Origin: Streptomyces flavotricini
GTDB taxonomy: Bacteria; Actinomycetota; Actinomycetes; Streptomycetales; Streptomycetaceae
Direction of reading: 5' to 3'
DNA length: 64,000 nucleotides
Assembly: GCF_020639365.1 (NCBI RefSeq)
Contig: NZ_JAINUL010000001.1
Location: 3,760,216 to 3,824,215 of the forward strand
Position 1 is the first letter of the stretch; each line of letters starts with the position of its first letter. Of the stretch, positions 53,089 to 61,765 are shown piece by piece. The position numbers were made by a program, and so were the translations under genes. Below the pieces are notes generated by a model. It was given only the letters and a program-made list of their open reading frames with translations. It was not told where the DNA came from and searched no databases.

Positions 53089-54237
53089 TCAGGGGACGGG
53101 CAGGGGGCGCTTCTCCAGGGCCGCGGCCATCACCTCCGGGAACAGGTCGGGGGTGCAGGCGAAGGCCGGGACCCCAAGTGCCGCAAGGGCTGCGGCGTGT
53201 TCGCGGTCGTAGGCGGGGGCCCCCTCGTCGGACAGTGCGAGCAGGGTCACGAACGCGACGCCGGACGCCTTCATCGCCGCGACGCGGCCCAGCATCTCGT
53301 CGCGTATGCCGCCCTCGTGGAGATCACTGATGAGGACGACGACGGTGTCGGCGGGACGGGTGATCTTGGACTGGCAGTGGGCGAGGGCGCGGTTGATGTC
53401 GGTGCCGCCACCGAGCTGCGTACCGAAGAGGACGTCGACCGGATCCGCCAGCTGATCCGTCAAGTCCACGACGGCTGTGTCGAACACGACGAGCCGGGTC
53501 GCGATCGCGCGCATCGAGGCGAGCACCGCTCCGAAGACGGAGGCGTAGACGACGGAGGCCGCCATCGAGCCGGACTGGTCGATGCAGAGGATCACCTCCT
53601 TCTCCACCGACCGGGCCGCGCGCCCGTAGCCGATGAGCCGCTCGGGAACGACGGTGCGGTGCTCGGGCAGGTAGTTCTTCAGATTCGCCCGGATGGTCCG
53701 GTTCCAGTCGATGTCCGCGTGCCGGGGGCGGCTGGTGCGGGCGGAGCGGTCGAGGGCTCCGGCGAGGGTGGCCCGGGTGCGGGACGCGAGCCTCTCCTCC
53801 AGCTGCTCGACCACCTTGCGGACGACGGCACGGGCCGTTTCGCGGGTGGTCTCGGGCATGGCCTTGTTGAGGGAGAGGAGCGTGCCGACGAGGTGCACGT
53901 CGGGCTCGACGGCCTCCAGCATCTCGGGCTCCAGGAGGAGGGAGGAGAGGCCGAGCCGGTCGATGGCGTCCCGCTGCATGACCTGGACGACGGAGCCGGG
54001 GAAGTACGTACGGATGTCCCCGAGCCAGCGGGCCACGTGCGGGGCGGAGCCGCCGAGCCCCGCACCGCGCCGCCCGCCCCTCCCGTAGAGCGCCGAGAGC
54101 GCGGCGTCCATCCCGGCGTCCCGCGCGCCGAGCACGCACCCGGTCCCGTCCTCCTCCCCGCCGAGCACCATCCGCCACCTGCGCAGCCGCGCCTGCGCGC
54201 GGGCGTCCCCCGCTCCCGGGTCCCCTGTACCTGTCAT
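53089..54237 (-). CDS. VWA-domain protein of the MoxR cluster
   Basis: A 382-residue soluble protein. The first half is helical (IRTYFPGSVVQVMQRDAIDR, LVGTLLSLNKAMPETTRETA). The second is a von Willebrand A domain with an intact MIDAS: DQSGSM (Asp220, Ser222, Ser224), a Thr in GGGTDINRA and VLISDLHEGG. VWA proteins are usual partners of MoxR ATPases, binding metal and substrate. Third gene of the minus-strand operon, 67 bases after the DUF5682 gene. ATG at 54237. Confidence 0.95.
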   Translation of the reverse strand: MTGTGDPGAGDARAQARLRRWRMVLGGEEDGTGCVLGARDAGMDAALSALYGRGGRRGAGLGGSAPHVARWLGDIRTYFPGSVVQVMQRDAIDRLGLSSLLLEPEMLEAVEPDVHLVGTLLSLNKAMPETTRETARAVVRKVVEQLEERLASRTRATLAGALDRSARTSRPRHADIDWNRTIRANLKNYLPEHRTVVPERLIGYGRAARSVEKEVILCIDQSGSMAASVVYASVFGAVLASMRAIATRLVVFDTAVVDLTDQLADPVDVLFGTQLGGGTDINRALAHCQSKITRPADTVVVLISDLHEGGIRDEMLGRVAAMKASGVAFVTLLALSDEGAPAYDREHAAALAALGVPAFACTPDLFPEVMAAALEKRPLPVP

Positions 54238-54304
54238 CTCCGCGTCTCCTTCCGCTTCCGCTGCTCGTCCCCTCCACCGCCGGCCGCCCCGGCCCCCGCG
54301 GCGG

Positions 54305-56551
54305 TCATGGCGGCGGGCCGGAGAGGAGGAGGCCCAGGACCGGGAGGACCGCGTCGGCCCGGGTCGGGTCCAGGGTGGGGGCGAAGCCCTCGGGGGCACC
54401 GCCCGGGGCCGGTTTCGGCGAGCGGCCCCGGCGGACGAGCTCGCCCAGGCTCCGCTTGACGCCCGGCTCGTACGCCCCGAACGTCCGCCGCAGCAGCGGC
54501 AGTACGTCCGTGAAGGCCTGCTCCGGAACCCGGACCAGCCAGGTGTCGATCAGCGCCAGCAGCCGCTCGTCGTGGACGAGGAGCGTGCCGTCCGCCGCGA
54601 AGCCCTCGATCCAGCCCGCCGCGTCGGCCGGCGACGCCGCCGGGGACAGGGCCAGGCCCATCAGGCGTGCCGTCTCGTCGGCCGGCAGCCGCCCTTCGTC
54701 CAGGAGCAGCCTCACCGCACGGCCGCGGATCGGCCCCGGCACCCTGTCCCGGCCGGCCAGTGCCCGCAGCACCGCCGCCCAGCGCTCCCGCAGGCCCTCC
54801 CCGTCCAGCAGCCCGATCGCGCCGTGCACGGCGTCCACATGGCCCCGCAGCTCCGCCGCCGCCTCCGCGTCCAGACCCGCCGCGCAGGCGGGCGGCAGCG
54901 CCACGCAGATCCGCTCCGCGAGCCCTCCGGCGACGGTGGCCAGCGCCGAGGCGTCCGTACCCCGCACGTCCCCGTACCGCAGCGCACGGGCCAGCGCCGG
55001 CAGGGCCTGGGCCAGCCGTGCCACGTCGGTGTCGAGTGCTGCCCGGTCCGCGAGGGCCCGCAGTACGGCGGGCAGGGCATCGGAGAGCCCGGCCAGCAGG
55101 CACCGCTCGGCGAGCGCCGTCACCTCTCCGAGCTCCGCCGCCCCGGCCGCGTCCGACTCGGCCTTGGCGGTGGCGGCCGCCGGCACCGTGGTGCCCCAGA
55201 TACCGGCCTCGGCCACCCGTACCGACAGCTCCGGCTCCCAGCAGAGCCGCCAGGTCTCGCGGAAGGTCCCCGTACTCCCCCGCGAGGCCGTCGGCGTGCC
55301 CCAGCCGATGCCGAGCAGCCGCAGCCGGTGCAGCAGCACGGACTTCGCCGCGTCGCTGTCCCTGCGCAGGTCCAGCTCCAGCTCGCGCTCCCGCGCCTCG
55401 GCCTTGAGCCGCAGCGAGCGCTGCCGGCGGGTCAGGTCACGCTGCAGCGGGACCGCGGGTGCCCCGTCGGGGACTCCGCCGAGCACGTCCCCGACGACCA
55501 GGCGGTCCTCGATCAGCGCGAGCGGCACGTCGGAGCCGTCGCACATCACCGCCCGGACCGCTTCCAGGGTCTCCGTCAGCCCGGGCAGCGGCCTTCCCCG
55601 CATCGCGGCGAGCGTCCCGGCCAGCCGGACCGCCTCGATGACGTGCGCCGGGGAGACCTGCCGGTCCTCCGCCCGGAGCAGCCCGGCGACCTCGGCCAGC
55701 CACCGCTCGACCGGCCGGTCCGGGGCCGCGAACAGGTGCGCGTACCAGCCGGGCGAGGTGATGCCCGCGCCGTACCCGCCGGCCCGGGCGAGCCGCCGGT
55801 GGGTCCACGGGACCCAGGCGGTCTCCACCTTGACCTTGGGGAGCCCGCTCAGCAGCGCCTTGTCCGCGGCCGCCGTGGTCCTCGCGGCCAGCGCCGGCAC
55901 GTGCCAGGCCCCGCACACCACGGCGTACGCGTCGCCGAACTCCCGGCGGGCGGCCCGCATCCGCTGCCGCATGTACGCCTCGCGCACCCGGTCCCGGGCG
56001 TGGCCGCCGTCCCCGTACGCCTCGCGCAGGGCCCCCATGGCCTCCCCGAGCGCCTCGAACGCGCCGAGCGGGTCCGTCTCCCCCGGCCCGCGGTGTTCGA
56101 CCACGTCCTCCCACCAGCGCTCGGGGTCGTCGTACCCGGCGGTCCCGGCCAGCGCCGCGAGCGGATCCAGCCGCACGGAGTCGGACTCGTCCGGGTCGGG
56201 ACCGGTCTCCGCGGCCAGCGTGTGCGCGGCCGGGAGGTCGATGAAGCGGACCGGGACGTCCTGCTCCTGCGCCCAGCGGATGGCGACCCACTCCGGCGAG
56301 AAGGCGGCCAGCGGCCAGAACGCGGCCCGGCCCGGATCGTCGGCGGCGTGCGCGAGCAGGGCGACGGGCGGCCGCATCCCGGGGTCGGCGGCCAGCGCGA
56401 GCAGCGCGTCCCCCTCCGGCGGGCCCTCGATCAGCACGGCCGCCGGCCGGACCGCGTCCAGGGCGGCCCGCACCGCGCGCGCCGAGCCCGGCCCGTGGTG
56501 CCGTACGCCCAGCAGCAGCGGCCCCGGCCGCCGGGCGGCCGTCCCGCTCAC
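54305..56551 (-). CDS. DUF5682 protein of the MoxR cluster
   Basis: A 748-residue soluble protein. The N-terminal GVRHHGPGSARAV (15-27) and LIEGPPEGD (40-48) resemble the GxxH...E active site of TraB/TIKI/ChaN-type folds, followed by FSPEWVAIRWAQ, VVCGAWHVPAL and an Ala/Leu-rich helical repeat region to the C-terminus. I assign DUF5682 from these motifs and from its MoxR/VWA neighbours. The GTG overlaps the MoxR stop (GTGA). A hydrolase or effector role is inference. Confidence 0.9.
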   Translation of the reverse strand: MSGTAARRPGPLLLGVRHHGPGSARAVRAALDAVRPAAVLIEGPPEGDALLALAADPGMRPPVALLAHAADDPGRAAFWPLAAFSPEWVAIRWAQEQDVPVRFIDLPAAHTLAAETGPDPDESDSVRLDPLAALAGTAGYDDPERWWEDVVEHRGPGETDPLGAFEALGEAMGALREAYGDGGHARDRVREAYMRQRMRAARREFGDAYAVVCGAWHVPALAARTTAAADKALLSGLPKVKVETAWVPWTHRRLARAGGYGAGITSPGWYAHLFAAPDRPVERWLAEVAGLLRAEDRQVSPAHVIEAVRLAGTLAAMRGRPLPGLTETLEAVRAVMCDGSDVPLALIEDRLVVGDVLGGVPDGAPAVPLQRDLTRRQRSLRLKAEARERELELDLRRDSDAAKSVLLHRLRLLGIGWGTPTASRGSTGTFRETWRLCWEPELSVRVAEAGIWGTTVPAAATAKAESDAAGAAELGEVTALAERCLLAGLSDALPAVLRALADRAALDTDVARLAQALPALARALRYGDVRGTDASALATVAGGLAERICVALPPACAAGLDAEAAAELRGHVDAVHGAIGLLDGEGLRERWAAVLRALAGRDRVPGPIRGRAVRLLLDEGRLPADETARLMGLALSPAASPADAAGWIEGFAADGTLLVHDERLLALIDTWLVRVPEQAFTDVLPLLRRTFGAYEPGVKRSLGELVRRGRSPKPAPGGAPEGFAPTLDPTRADAVLPVLGLLLSGPPP

Positions 56552-57654
56552 GCCGTCACCTCCCGGCAGGCGCGGTAGAAGTCCTTCCAGCCGTCCCGCT
56601 CGCGCACCACGGTCTCCAGGTACTCCTGCCAGACGACCTGGTCGGCGGCCGGATCCCGGACGACGGCTCCGAGGATCCCGGCGGCCACGTCGGACGGGCG
56701 CAGCACGCCGTCCCCGAAGTGGGCGGCGAGCGCGAGGCCTCCGGTGACGACCGATATGGCCTCGGCGGTGGAGAGCGTGCCGCTCGGCGACTTCACCTTC
56801 GTACGGCCGTCGGCGGTGAGCCCCTCGCGCAGCTCGCGGAAGACGGTGACGACGCGGCGGATCTCCTCCAGCCCCTCGGGCACGGCCGGCAGGTCGAGGG
56901 CACGGCCCATCTGGTCGACGCGGCGGGCGACGATGTCGACCTCGGCGTCGGCGGTGGCGGGCAGCGGCAGGACGACGGTGTTGAAGCGGCGGCGCAGCGC
57001 GCTGGAGAGCTCGTTGACCCCGCGGTCGCGGTCGTTGGCGGTGGCGATGAGGTTGAAGCCGCGCACGGCCTGCACCTCCTGACCGAGCTCCGGTATCGGG
57101 AGCGTCTTCTCGGACAGGACGGTGATGAGGGTGTCCTGGACGTCGGCCGGGATGCGGGTGAGCTCCTCGACGCGGGCGGTGGAGCCCTCGGCCATGGCGC
57201 GCATGACGGGGCTCGGCACGAGGGCTTCGCGGCTGGGCCCGTGGGCGAGGAGGCGGGCGTAGTTCCAGCCGTACCGCATCGCCTCCTCGGGGGTGCCGGC
57301 GGTGCCCTGGACGAGGAGGGTGGAGTCCCCGCTGACGGCGGCGGCCAGATGTTCGGACACCCAGGTCTTGGCGGTGCCGGGGACGCCGAGCAGGAGCAGG
57401 GCGCGGTCGGTGGCGAGGGTGGCGACGGCGACCTCGACGATGCGGCGCGGGCCGACGTACTTGGGCGTGATGACCGTGCCGTCGGCGAGGGTCCCGCCCA
57501 GGAGGTAGGTCGCGACGGCCCACGGGGAGAGCTTCCAACGCGTCGGGCGGGGCTTGTCGTCGGCGGCTGCGAGGACTTTCAGTTCTTCCGCGAAGGCGTC
57601 TTCGGCATGCGGCCGCAGCGCGTCCGCGCCCTTGTCGTTCTCGGGCATGGTCAT
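56548..57654 (-). CDS. MoxR-family AAA+ ATPase
   Basis: A 368-residue ATPase with Walker A GVPGTAKT (90-97), a Walker B region around ARVEELTRIPADVQDTLITV, sensor 1 NLIATANDRDRGVNELSSAL and arginine finger SALRRRF. MoxR proteins remodel or insert metals/cofactors into client complexes with VWA partners. GGAGG precedes ATG 57654. First gene of MoxR-DUF5682-VWA; its promoter carries a damage-type motif. Confidence 0.96.
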   Translation of the reverse strand: MTMPENDKGADALRPHAEDAFAEELKVLAAADDKPRPTRWKLSPWAVATYLLGGTLADGTVITPKYVGPRRIVEVAVATLATDRALLLLGVPGTAKTWVSEHLAAAVSGDSTLLVQGTAGTPEEAMRYGWNYARLLAHGPSREALVPSPVMRAMAEGSTARVEELTRIPADVQDTLITVLSEKTLPIPELGQEVQAVRGFNLIATANDRDRGVNELSSALRRRFNTVVLPLPATADAEVDIVARRVDQMGRALDLPAVPEGLEEIRRVVTVFRELREGLTADGRTKVKSPSGTLSTAEAISVVTGGLALAAHFGDGVLRPSDVAAGILGAVVRDPAADQVVWQEYLETVVRERDGWKDFYRACREVTA

Positions 57655-57698
57655 GGTCCCCCTCCAATGCTCGGCAGCCGTTCCCGACCGCTGGGACA

Positions 57699-57721
57699 AC
57701 CGTGCACCACACCACTGACAA
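57699..57721 (-). promoter_or_regulatory. PafBC/RecA-NDp-like promoter of the MoxR operon
   Basis: On the minus strand TTGTCAGTG (57721-57713), then 8 bases, then CACGGT (57704-57699). The mycobacterial RecA-NDp consensus is TTGTCRGTG-N8-TAnnnT; the only deviation is C for the first T of the -10. Start codon 45 bases downstream. Confidence 0.7.
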
Positions 57722-57758
57722 CACCCCTCCTCTGCACCGTTGTTGCAGGTCAGGGCAA

Positions 57759-57781
57759 TTGTCAGTGGGGGTCTCTACGGT
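57759..57781 (+). promoter_or_regulatory. PafBC/RecA-NDp-like promoter of the SWIM gene
   Basis: TTGTCAGTG (57759-57767), 8 bases, then TACGGT (57776-57781): an exact match to TTGTCRGTG-N8-TAnnnT, the DNA-damage promoter activated by PafBC independently of LexA. Transcription would start about 57788, at the ATG of the SWIM gene. Confidence 0.82.
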
Positions 57782-57788
57782 GGAACAC

Positions 57789-59129
57789 ATGACTGAGCAG
57801 CAGGTCCGCTGGACAGCGGAACAGGTACTGGCTCTGGCTCCTGACGAAGCGTCACGCGCGGCGGGTGCCGCGCTGGGAAGGGTGGGTCCGTGGTCACAGA
57901 CCGGAGGTTCCGCTTCCGGTCTGGTGTGGGGTCTGTGCACGGGCAGCACGCCGTACAGGACCGCCGTGGACGTGGAGGGCCCGGCGTACACGTGCTCGTG
58001 CCCGAGCCGGAAGCACCCGTGCAAGCACGCGCTCGGGCTGCTGCTGCTCTGGGCGGCGCAGGGGTTCGGCGAGCCCGTCGATCCCGTCGACGCGCCGGAC
58101 TGGGCGGCTGAGTGGTCGACGGGGCGGGCGGCGCAGGCCGCGCGCCCGGCGGCAGCGAAGGGCGGACCGGCGGACGGCGAAGCGGCGAAGCGCCGGGCCG
58201 ACCGCAGGGCGGCCCGGATCGGCGCCGGGGTGGTCGAGCTGGAGCAGCGGCTGGCGGACGTGATGCGCGCCGGCCTGGCGGGCCGCCGGCAGGCCGGGTA
58301 CGCGTCCTGGGAGGAGACCGCCGCGCGCATGGTCGACGCCCAGGCGCCGGGACTGGCGGCGCGGGTGCGGGAGTTGGGGACGATACCCAGTTGCGGTCCC
58401 GGATGGCCCGCCCGGATGCTGGAGGAGGGCGCGCTGCTGCACCTGCTGAACCGGGGTTGGCTCGGTTGGGCGGGCCTGCCGGAGCCGCTCGCCGCGACGG
58501 TCCGGAGTCGGGTGGGGCTACCGGGTACCGCCGCGGAGGGGGAGGTCGTACGGGACCGCTGGCTCGTGCTGGCGCAGTACGACTCGGTGTCACCGGACGG
58601 CAGGCTCACCACCCGCCGGACGTGGATGCAGGGGCTGGGGAGCGGGCGCCCGGCCCTGGTACTGGACTTCGGACCGCCGGGGCGGCCTCCGGCTCTGGCA
58701 CTGCCCGTGGGGCTGGTGGTGGAGGCGGAAGCCCGCTTCCGGCCCGGTACGGCGGGGCTGCGGGCGGATCTCGGGGAGAGGTCCGCGGCGGCCGCACCGG
58801 GCCGGGCCCCGGCCGGGGTCGGCACGGGGGCGGCACTGGAGGCGTACGGGGCGGCGCTGCGGGAGGACCCGTGGCTCGACGCGTGGCCTGTGGTGCTGGG
58901 CCCGGTGATCCCGATACCGGGGGAACTGGGCTGGCAGCTGGCGGACGCGGAGGGCACCTGCGCGCTGCCGGTCACACCGGTGGGCGGCGGCTCGCGGTCC
59001 GGGCTGTGGCAGCTGGCAGCGCTCTCGGGCGGCGGCCCGGTCACGGTGTTCGGCGAATGCGGACACCGCGGATTCACTCCGTTGACGGCGTGGCATCCGG
59101 GCTGCCCGGAACCGGTCGCCCTGGGGTGA
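57789..59129 (+). CDS. SWIM zinc-finger protein
   Basis: A 446-residue protein with an N-terminal SWIM domain: YTCSCPSRKHPCKHALGL, zinc ligands Cys69, Cys71, Cys78, His80. The rest is Ala/Arg/Gly-rich without another known domain (WEETAARMVDAQAPGLAARV, LGTIPSCGPGWPARMLEEGA). SWIM fingers bind DNA or proteins. The ATG is probably used leaderless from the damage-type promoter; a GTG at 57780 overlaps the -10 and is excluded. Divergent from the MoxR operon. Confidence 0.95.
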   Translation: MTEQQVRWTAEQVLALAPDEASRAAGAALGRVGPWSQTGGSASGLVWGLCTGSTPYRTAVDVEGPAYTCSCPSRKHPCKHALGLLLLWAAQGFGEPVDPVDAPDWAAEWSTGRAAQAARPAAAKGGPADGEAAKRRADRRAARIGAGVVELEQRLADVMRAGLAGRRQAGYASWEETAARMVDAQAPGLAARVRELGTIPSCGPGWPARMLEEGALLHLLNRGWLGWAGLPEPLAATVRSRVGLPGTAAEGEVVRDRWLVLAQYDSVSPDGRLTTRRTWMQGLGSGRPALVLDFGPPGRPPALALPVGLVVEAEARFRPGTAGLRADLGERSAAAAPGRAPAGVGTGAALEAYGAALREDPWLDAWPVVLGPVIPIPGELGWQLADAEGTCALPVTPVGGGSRSGLWQLAALSGGGPVTVFGECGHRGFTPLTAWHPGCPEPVALG

Positions 59130-59318
59130 CGGAGCCGGGGGCCTCACAGGGGAGGGAACGTCGGCGCGGGGGCGCCGACGTGCACGAACGACGAAGCCGG
59201 GGGGCTTTTGTGAACGACAACCACGCAAGCTGAAGGGTCGACGGACGGGGCACGAAGCGGCTCCGGTCCCGCGGAGGGGGCGGGACCGGAGCGCTGCACG
59301 ACGAGAGGGAGGGGCACG

Positions 59319-60951
59319 GTGACCACGACGGAGACGACGGCGGAGACGAAGACGGGCACGGGCGCAGGCGCGCGCTCGGCCACCAGGGGCACGTCCGCGC
59401 CCGCGGAGACCGCCACCGGCGGGGACGAGGTCGTGGCGGCGGGGGGCCGCTACGGCGAGTGGGGGGAGCTGGTCCGGCTCGCGGTGCTGGGGACCGGGCG
59501 GCGGCAGCAGAGTCCGGAGGCGCTGCTCGATGCGGCGGCCGTGCAGACACTGCGGCGGCGGGCCGGACTGCGGCCCGCCGAGGCGTGGCCGCGGCCGGAT
59601 CCCGCGCCGCGGGATCCGCGCCCGGCTGGGCAGCGGCGGCGGGCGGCGCGGGGCCGCCCCGGACCTGACGGAACTGCTCCCGCAGTGGCTGGCCGCTGCC
59701 GGCCGGCACGGATACCGGGCGCCGCACGCGCTGGTGCCCGCGCTGCTGGACGCGGCCCGGGCCCGTACGGACCTGCGCGCCCCCGCGCTGGCCCTGGCCG
59801 GGGCGCGGGGGCTGTGGCTGGCCCGGCTGAATCCGGACTGGCGCTTCGCCCTGCGCGGCGGGGCGGGCGGCGCCGGGGAACTGCCCGACCCCGAGGACCG
59901 GGCGGGGGTGGAACGGCTCTGGCAGGAGGGGCTGTTCGCCGAGCGCGTGGCCCTCCTGGGCGCCGTACGGGCGCACGAGGCGGCGGCCGCGACGCGGCTG
60001 CTGTCGACGACCTGGGCCACGGAACGCGCCGAGGACCGGCTGATGTTCCTCGACTCGCTGCGGGTGGGGCTGGCGGGAGGGGACGAGCCGTTCCTGGAGG
60101 CGGCCCTGGGTGACCGGAGCCGCAACGTCCGCACGACGGCGGCCGAGTTGCTGTCCGCGCTGCCGGAGTCGGCGCTGGCCGGACGGATGGCGGAGCGGGC
60201 GCTGGCCTGCGTGGGGCCGGACGGGGTCATTCCGCCGGCCGCGTGCGACGCGGGGATGCTCCGCGACGGAGTGGTCGAACGGCCGCCCGCCGGACGCGGG
60301 GAACGGGCCTGGTGGCTGGGCCAGCTCGTGGAGGCGGCGCCGCTGTCCTGCTGGCGGGAGCGGTTCGGGGGGCTCGGCCCGGCGGAGATCGTGGCGCTGC
60401 CGGTGGCCGGGGGCGAGAGGTGGCGGGAGGAACTGCACGCGGCGTGGTGCCGGGCGGCGGTGCGCCAGCGTGATCCTCAGTGGTCGAAGGCGCTGCTCGG
60501 CTCGGCGTCGGCGCCGCCCGCGACGGCCCCGGGCACCGCGTCGCTCGCGGAGCGGGCGAAGCTGCTGTCGATCCTGCCGGAAGGGGAACGGGCGCGGTGG
60601 GTCGCGGAGTTCATACGGGCCCACGGTCTTTCGGAGGCCTTCCAGCTGCTCGGGGTGTGCGTGGTGCCGTGGGCGGGGACGCTCGGGCGGGCGGTGGTGG
60701 ACGCGCTGGGCGCCGCGCGGGAGGCGGGCAGCTACCCGTGGAGCTTCAGCGGGGTGATGGGACTGGCCGAGCGCTGCCTGGATCCCGCGGAGGCGGAGCG
60801 CCTGGAGGCGGTGGTGGCGCGCGGCGCCGGCTTCGCCGACCCGGCGGAGGCCGCTTCCGGCGCCGCCGCGTACTGGGCCGAGGCCTTCCAGCGCCTGGTC
60901 GCCACGCTGCGCCTGCGCGCCACGATGCTGTCGGAGCTGACCCCCGCCTGA
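59319..60951 (+). pseudogene. DUF5691 protein gene with a frameshift
   Basis: The protein starts in one frame (MTTTETTAETKTGTG, then GEWGELVRLAVLGTGRRQQS and AALLDAAAVQTLRRRAGLRP) and continues in the next frame after about 59600 (APDLTELLPQWLAAAGRHGY, AGARGLWLARLNPDWRFALR, to MLSELTPA). Both parts match DUF5691, a helical-repeat protein in MoxR/VWA/DUF5682 clusters. The shift lies in a GC-rich Pro/Gly linker that is also shorter than in relatives, so a small deletion or a sequencing error is possible. GAGGGAGGGG precedes GTG 59319. Confidence 0.8.
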
Positions 60952-60956
60952 CCGTC

Positions 60957-60976
60957 GCGCGCGCATGAGCGCGCGC
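60957..60976 (+). terminator. GC hairpin after the DUF5691 gene
   Basis: GCGCGCGC-ATGA-GCGCGCGC forms a perfect 8-bp stem 5 bases after the stop codon. Confidence 0.65.
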
Positions 60977-60996
60977 GGCGGCGCGCGGCCGCCCGC

Positions 60997-61070
60997 GCTC
61001 CGGGCGCCGCGCTCCGGGCGCCGCAGGCGGCCCGGGCTCCGGGCGCCGCAGGCGGCCCGGGCTCCGGGCG
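60997..61070. repeat. GC-rich tandem repeat
   Basis: GCTCCGGGCGCCGC starts at 60997, 61011 and 61036, and GCTCCGGGCG at 61061. The last copies form a 25-bp tandem unit (with AGGCGGCCCGG) present about 2.4 times. It is non-coding, between convergent genes. Confidence 0.7.
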
Positions 61071-61131
61071 TTTCGGCGGCGGTCCGGGTACCCGGCGCAT
61101 CGGCGGCGGCGCCCGCCGGCTGCCGGCGGAG

Positions 61132-61533
61132 CTACTGGCGGACGTGGGCGCGGACCCAGTCGACGATGGCGGTGGTGGTGGCGCCCGGGGTGAAGATCTC
61201 GGCCACGCCCTTGGCTTTCAGGGGGGCGATGTCGTCCTCCGGGATGATGCCGCCGCCGAAGACCTTGATGTCCTCCGCCTCGCGCTCCTTGAGGAGTTCC
61301 AGAACACGCGCGAACAGCGTGTTGTGGGCGCCGGAGAGGATCGAGAGGCCGATCGCGTCGGCGTCTTCCTGGATGGCGGTGTCCACGATCTGCTCGGGCG
61401 TCTGGTGGAGGCCCGTGTAGATGACCTCCATGCCCGCGTCCCGCAGCGCACGCGCGATCACCTTGGCCCCGCGGTCGTGGCCGTCGAGACCCGGCTTGGC
61501 CACCACCACACGGATCGGACCGGTCACACCCAT
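61132..61533 (-). CDS. Acyl-CoA mutase small subunit (B12-binding)
   Basis: A 133-residue cobalamin-binding protein: GLDGHDRGAKV holds the DxHxxG motif whose His coordinates cobalt, with GLSILSGAH and VFGGGIIPEDD completing the B12 fold. It pairs with a separate catalytic subunit of isobutyryl- or methylmalonyl-CoA mutase; one such subunit is encoded at 6509-8089, 53 kb away. GGGAGG precedes ATG 61533. The S. coelicolor relative is, as I recall, IcmB. Confidence 0.95.
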   Translation of the reverse strand: MGVTGPIRVVVAKPGLDGHDRGAKVIARALRDAGMEVIYTGLHQTPEQIVDTAIQEDADAIGLSILSGAHNTLFARVLELLKEREAEDIKVFGGGIIPEDDIAPLKAKGVAEIFTPGATTTAIVDWVRAHVRQ

Positions 61534-61551
61534 CGCACTGCCTCCCGAGTG

Positions 61552-61561
61552 AACGAACGTT
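61552..61561. promoter_or_regulatory. Possible TetR-type operator upstream of the mutase small subunit
   Basis: AACG-AA-CGTT is a 10-bp palindrome 18 bases upstream of the start codon, of the type bound by TetR-family regulators of acyl-CoA metabolism. The surrounding bases do not extend the symmetry. Confidence 0.35.
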
Positions 61562-61765
61562 AAGTACAGCATCGCGCACACCCCCGTTTCACGGTCAACC
61601 AGGAGGGGGAAATCACACGTGGGACGGCGTTGATTCACCGCCAGGGGAGCCGCACCGGGGGCGCCGCGTCACCGTACCGACAGCCGCACGGCACGGTGGC
61701 GCGGCCGGCCGCGGCCCACGGGCCCATTCCGAAGGCTCCGTCCCGGCAGGCTGAGGGGGCCGTCC

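Noticed and set aside
54305..59077. Single 1590-residue frame joining DUF5682 and sequence antisense to the SWIM gene
   Set aside because: The DUF5682 gene has its own GTG coupled to the MoxR stop; the upstream part is the antisense of other genes.
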